Shown in pieces: positions 30,487 through 31,235 of a stretch of DNA of 31,235 nucleotides (the stretch's first letter is position 1; every line of letters starts with the position of its first letter). Location of the stretch: IMG/VR virus record IMGVR_UViG_3300007345_000154, positions 1-31,235 of that record; one strand, 5' to 3'. The translations under genes were made by a program, and so were the position numbers. The notes below the pieces were generated by a model, which made no database searches, was not told where the DNA came from, and was given only the letters and a program-made list of their open reading frames with translations. The DNA is from a virus.

Positions 30487-30899
30487 TTGTTTTGGTTTTT
30501 AAGTTTCTCTCTCAGGTAGTCAACCCATTTCTCGAACGTGTTGAAGGCTATGCCCTTCGCCTCGTACGCAGCTCGCCTTGAGTTACACGACCTGCACGAC
30601 CCTACTATGTTGGTCTGGTCGTATGGGCTAACTCCTTCCTGCTCGCACCTACGGACAGGTATTATGTGGTCAGCCTCCGTGGCTTCGCTGACCCTAGCTA
30701 GATGTAGACACCATTGACACACACCGTCCCGATTCAGCACGGCCTGCCTAGTCGACCTCCACATATCAGTTTTGTAGAAGCTGTTGTCACCCATTCCTGT
30801 GAACGGCTTGACCAGCTCTCCGGTCGTCGCCCTCCTCCTGTTGCGTCCAGCCTTCTTTGCCATCCATGGTTTAGGTCGAGATTTTCTCTTGATGTCCAT
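30483..30899 (-). CDS. HNH endonuclease (packaging-associated)
   Basis: 138 aa from ATG 30899 (MDIKRKSRPKPWMAKKAG), which I prefer because a basic start precedes the HNH core as in the family; ATG 30935 would add 12 residues. The HNH core is W-R-S-T-R-Q-A-V-L-N-R-D-G, CQWC, ADHIIPV, N(IVG)SCRSCNSRR, with a zinc-binding CxxC pair and the catalytic histidine. HNH genes next to terminase (HK97 gp74-like) stimulate specific cos cleavage. First gene of the leftward late unit. Confidence 0.85.
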   Translation of the reverse strand: MDIKRKSRPKPWMAKKAGRNRRRATTGELVKPFTGMGDNSFYKTDMWRSTRQAVLNRDGVCQWCLHLARVSEATEADHIIPVRRCEQEGVSPYDQTNIVGSCRSCNSRRAAYEAKGIAFNTFEKWVDYLREKLKNQNK

Positions 30900-30935
30900 A
30901 TATACTATATAGCCCCAAATCTTGGTGTAGGACAA

Positions 30936-31213
30936 AAAAATCGCCCAGAATGAGAAAATGACTTGAGTTCAGCAAACTTTCCCGTTATGGAGGATTTGGG
31001 TGATATGTATACTTTTTTATAGTGTAAGTCATTTTGTCATCCTAACACCTTAGTTCTCTAATGTTTACTGGGTTTTTGGGATGTCGTGTTCTCATTTGGA
31101 TTTCATTACCCGGTCATTCTTGAACCGTTTTTCTCATCGCGATAAAACTGGGTGACCCCCCCTAAGTGAGAAAATAGTACCCCAAGGGTGACTTGGACTC
31201 CCCCTGCCTCATT
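30936..31213. repeat. non-coding divergent control region with TGAGAAAA motifs
   Basis: No convincing ORF. TGAGAAAATGACT (30951-30963) is matched in inverted form at 31027-31039 (12 of 13). TGAGAAAA recurs as TGAGAAAATAG at 31167-31177, and on the minus strand at 31128-31136 (TTTTTCTCA); a shorter TTCTCA lies at 31089-31094. GGGTGA also recurs three times (30998, 31151, 31187). These could be operator or iteron sites for divergent transcription or an origin. A cos site may also lie here, given the adjacent HNH and terminase genes, but none is recognisable. Confidence 0.5.
31120..31148 (+). promoter_or_regulatory. possible early promoter for the rightward unit
   Basis: TTGAAC (31120-31125), 17-nt spacer, TAAAAC (31143-31148). 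The spacer holds a TTTTTCTCA copy of the repeat and another copy lies at 31167-31177 near the start site. It would drive the rightward unit only if the window is circular. Matches are moderate (4 of 6 in each hexamer), so this is tentative. Confidence 0.3.
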
Positions 31214-31235
31214 GTGAGCCGCATAAAAGAAAGAC
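31214..31235 (+). CDS. possible N-terminal part of the small helical protein at the left edge
   Basis: GTG 31214 followed by AGC CGC ATA AAA GAA AGA C reads (M)SRIKER and continues in frame into bases 1-89 if the ends join. It supports circularity of the sequence but is not proof. The right edge is otherwise non-coding. Confidence 0.35.

Noticed and set aside
1-31235. CRISPR array, insertion sequence, integrase or att site
   Set aside because: No regular direct repeats, transposase or recombinase motifs were seen; the only repeats are the short TGAGAAAA motifs at the right end.

Overview
The window looks like the genome, probably the complete genome, of a tailed phage with a long non-contractile tail (siphovirus) infecting a member of the Bacteroidota. 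Head, connector, tail, lysis, packaging and replication modules are all present and packed end to end with 1-17 nt overlaps. Starts of highly expressed genes (capsid, tail tube, portal, annealing protein) have A/T-rich leaders and no Shine-Dalgarno sequence, which is how Bacteroidota and their phages usually start translation. I see no integrase, repressor or DNA polymerase gene, so the phage is probably virulent and uses the host polymerase.

Layout. Bases 1-10463 are a rightward early/replication block: about fifteen small unknown proteins (including a DUF3310-type protein), a promoter at 3564-3592, a membrane-anchored single-strand-annealing-like protein, an SSB-like protein, a D5/SF3 primase-helicase, a possible DnaA-domain-IV-like protein, an HTH plus metallophosphoesterase, a zinc ribbon and a class II (B12-dependent) ribonucleotide reductase. 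The block ends in two hairpins and a bidirectional terminator at 10521-10569. Everything from 10591 to about 30899 reads leftward. In transcription order this is HNH endonuclease, small unknown, VRR-NUC nuclease, unknown (tail-terminator-like), TerS, TerL, portal, a phage two-domain protein, a protease/acidic-linker/major-capsid fusion, connector, head closure, HK97-gp10-like, tail tube, gpG/gpGT chaperones, tape measure, tail hub, tail fibre, an RCC1-like propeller protein, two small proteins, amidase and holin. Bases 30936-31213 are non-coding and carry repeated TGAGAAAA motifs.

If the two ends of the window are joined, the truncated reading frame at the left edge continues in frame to a GTG at 31214 and gives a sensible 36-residue helical protein. 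The window is therefore plausibly a 31,235-base circularised genome whose two transcription units diverge from the non-coding region and converge at 10.5 kb.

The most unusual content is three tRNA-like RNA elements: a tandem pair at 713-763 and 769-850 (+), and one at 23258-23322 (-) directly after the capsid gene terminator. Each has a tRNA-length acceptor stem (7 bp) stacked on a T arm with the invariant TTCGA loop, but a single middle arm replaces the D and anticodon arms. Other notable items are a textbook GGGAAAG -1 frameshift site in the tail chaperone gene, the protease-scaffold-capsid fusion with a run of 45 Glu in 78 residues, and terminators placed directly after the capsid and tail-tube genes.
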